Positions 62,531 to 64,000 of a stretch of DNA of 64,000 bases are shown in pieces. The translations under genes were made by a program, and so were the position numbers. Each line of letters opens with the position of its first letter. The stretch's first letter is position 1. Origin of the DNA: Myroides phaeus (lineage in GTDB: Bacteria > Bacteroidota > Bacteroidia > Flavobacteriales > Flavobacteriaceae); contig NZ_CP047050.1 in the NCBI RefSeq assembly GCF_009799805.1, forward strand, positions 696,001-760,000, written 5' to 3'. Under the pieces are notes generated by a model. It made no database searches and was not told where the DNA came from. It was given only the letters and a program-made list of their open reading frames with translations.

Positions 62531-63964
62531 ATGAACGTAACTATATTATTATTAACGTTATTAGTTGGTGCCTTTGCAACCTATTTATCAGGAAAACAGG
62601 CCGCTGCTAAAGTAGCTTTGTTATTTGGACTTGTTGCTTTTGTAGAAACTTTAGTCTTAATCTGTTTACATAATTCTGGTACAGACACAGGATTTGTAAC
62701 GCAATGGATGGTAAACCCAAACATTCATTTAGCATTCCGTGCAGATGGATTAGGATTAGCTTTAGTATTACTTACTACAGCACTAACACCATTGATCATC
62801 TTAACATCTTTTGGTGATCATATTGAAAAATCAAATGCTTTTTATGCATTAGTAATGTTTATGTCATTTGCAATGACAGGAACATTCTTAGCATCAGATG
62901 GTTTCTTATATTATATCTTCTGGGAATTAGCATTATTACCTATTTACTTCATTGCTTTACTTTGGGGTAATGACACATTTGAAGCTCGTAAAAAAGCAAT
63001 TTTAAAATTCTTTATTTACACATTTGCAGGTTCATTGTTTATGCTTGTAGGTTTTATTTACTTATACCAAAAAGCTGGAAGTTTTATGCTTTTAGACTTG
63101 TATAATGTAAACTTAACAGCTAAAGAACAATACTGGATATTCTTGGCTTTCTTCTTAGCTTACGCTATTAAAATTCCTGTTTTTCCTTTCCATACTTGGC
63201 AGGCTTCAACTTACGAAAAAGCACCAACAGTTGGTACTATGTTACTTGCTGGTATAATGCTTAAAATGGGATTATACTCAATAATTCGTTGGCAATTGCC
63301 TATTACTTCAACTGCAGCAAAAGACTTAATGCCTACAATTTTAGTATTATGTCTTATCGGAGTAGTTTATGGATCAATAGTAGCTTTGAAACAATCAAAC
63401 ATCAAAAGATTCTTTGCTTACTCTTCATTGGCTCACGTTGGACTAATTGCAGCAGGTTCTTATTCATTAACACTTGATGGTTTAAGAGGATCTGTTCTAC
63501 AAATGATTGCTCACGGTTTCGTAATCGTTGGATTATTCTATGTAGCTGATATCATTTACAAACGTTATGAAACAAGAATGATTGGTGAGATGGGTGGTAT
63601 CCGTCAACAAGCACCTAAATTTGCTTCATTCTTTATGATTTTAATGTTTGCTTCAATTGGTTTACCAGGTACATTCAGTTTCATTGGAGAATTCAGCTTA
63701 CTTTATGGTTTATCTCAAGTAAACTTATGGTATGCAATTATAGGGGGAACAACAATTATTTTAGGAGCTTTTTACATGTTGAGAATGTTCCAAAAATCTA
63801 TGTTAGGTGAAACTAATGCTAAAACATTCTTAGACGTAACTACAAAAGAGTCTATTGTTCTTGGTGTTTTAGTAATAGCGATAATTTTCTTTGGTATTTA
63901 TCCAAAACCATTATCAGATTTAATCACACCAAGTTTGGTTGAAATAATATCATATATTAAGTAA
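62531..63964 (+). CDS. nuoM: NADH-quinone oxidoreductase subunit M
   Basis: 477 residues with about 14 helices. FWELALLPIYFIALLWG near 130 (channel Glu), PVFPFHTWQASTYEKAPT near 220 and LKQSNIKRFFAYSSLAHVG near 290 are the ND4 signatures. It is a proton-pumping antiporter-like subunit, 9 bases after nuoL. nuoN is expected next: 36 bases remain in the window, with a possible ATG at 63984, too little to call. Confidence 0.97.
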   Translation: MNVTILLLTLLVGAFATYLSGKQAAAKVALLFGLVAFVETLVLICLHNSGTDTGFVTQWMVNPNIHLAFRADGLGLALVLLTTALTPLIILTSFGDHIEKSNAFYALVMFMSFAMTGTFLASDGFLYYIFWELALLPIYFIALLWGNDTFEARKKAILKFFIYTFAGSLFMLVGFIYLYQKAGSFMLLDLYNVNLTAKEQYWIFLAFFLAYAIKIPVFPFHTWQASTYEKAPTVGTMLLAGIMLKMGLYSIIRWQLPITSTAAKDLMPTILVLCLIGVVYGSIVALKQSNIKRFFAYSSLAHVGLIAAGSYSLTLDGLRGSVLQMIAHGFVIVGLFYVADIIYKRYETRMIGEMGGIRQQAPKFASFFMILMFASIGLPGTFSFIGEFSLLYGLSQVNLWYAIIGGTTIILGAFYMLRMFQKSMLGETNAKTFLDVTTKESIVLGVLVIAIIFFGIYPKPLSDLITPSLVEIISYIK

Positions 63965-64000
63965 TAAGAAGTCAGTTTAACTGATGTATATAATTCCAAA

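Noticed and set aside
1..64000. CRISPR array, prophage, insertion sequence or transposase
   Set aside because: No regularly spaced direct repeats, phage structural genes or transposase motifs were seen. The only direct tandem array is the coding 54-bp repeat.

Overview
The window is an A+T-rich chromosomal segment of a Bacteroidota bacterium, almost certainly a member of the Flavobacteriaceae. A Myroides- or Flavobacterium-like genome is my best guess, by inference only. The signs are start regions without Shine-Dalgarno sequences, many promoters of the TAnnTTTG type (some with TTG or TTTG about 17-19 bases upstream), SusC-style TonB receptors with a carboxypeptidase-regulatory-like N-terminal domain, families typical of the phylum (PCMD, DUF4625, DUF3109, HTTM), and a short NuoG.

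Layout. 1-1335: truncated prolyl oligopeptidase lipoprotein. 1.4-5.2 kb (minus): a compact cluster of a histidine-rich DUF4625 lipoprotein, a small RGPP-ending protein, a ZnuD-like TonB receptor and a second small RAPP-ending protein. This is a probable metal (zinc-like) acquisition unit and the least described locus here. 5.3-10.6 kb (plus): aromatic amino acid permease, Omp85-type barrel, phosphoethanolamine transferase and PCMD protein, an envelope block. 10.6-16.5 kb: a reduced FAD protein, a small membrane protein, MarC, DUF3109, a retropepsin-like protease, TatD, a PlsC-like acyltransferase and asparaginase I. 16.5-19.1 kb: tRNA-Ser(GGA), a decayed gene, a lipoprotein and a palindromic repeat. 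19.1-28.6 kb (minus): Dabb protein, TyrA, MBL-rhodanese sulfur protein, response regulator, Asd, RecJ, OsmC, RsmI and a coiled-coil protein with seven 54-bp repeats. 28.7-34.2 kb (plus): thymidine kinase, MFS carrier, small secreted protein, enoyl-CoA hydratase, outer-membrane protein, QueD and LpxH. 34.2-38.2 kb: HTTM protein, RibF, secreted EEP phosphatase, zinc peptidase. 38.3-43.0 kb (minus): infB-nusA-rimP with a terminator-like hairpin in its leader. 43.2-46.1 kb: universal stress protein, a second palindromic repeat, and an ECF sigma-small protein-MscS-like operon. 46.2-51.9 kb: ribE and pdxA (divergent), yceD-rpmF, fabH-accB-accC. 52.1-64 kb: cold shock protein and the nuoA-M operon.

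Most of the window is conserved housekeeping DNA: respiratory complex I, translation factors, initiation of fatty acid synthesis, and amino acid and vitamin synthesis. The accessory signal lies in the metal cluster, the intergenic palindromes, the pseudogene beside the tRNA and the repeat-bearing coiled-coil gene. All functions are read from sequence motifs by eye; no database search was run.
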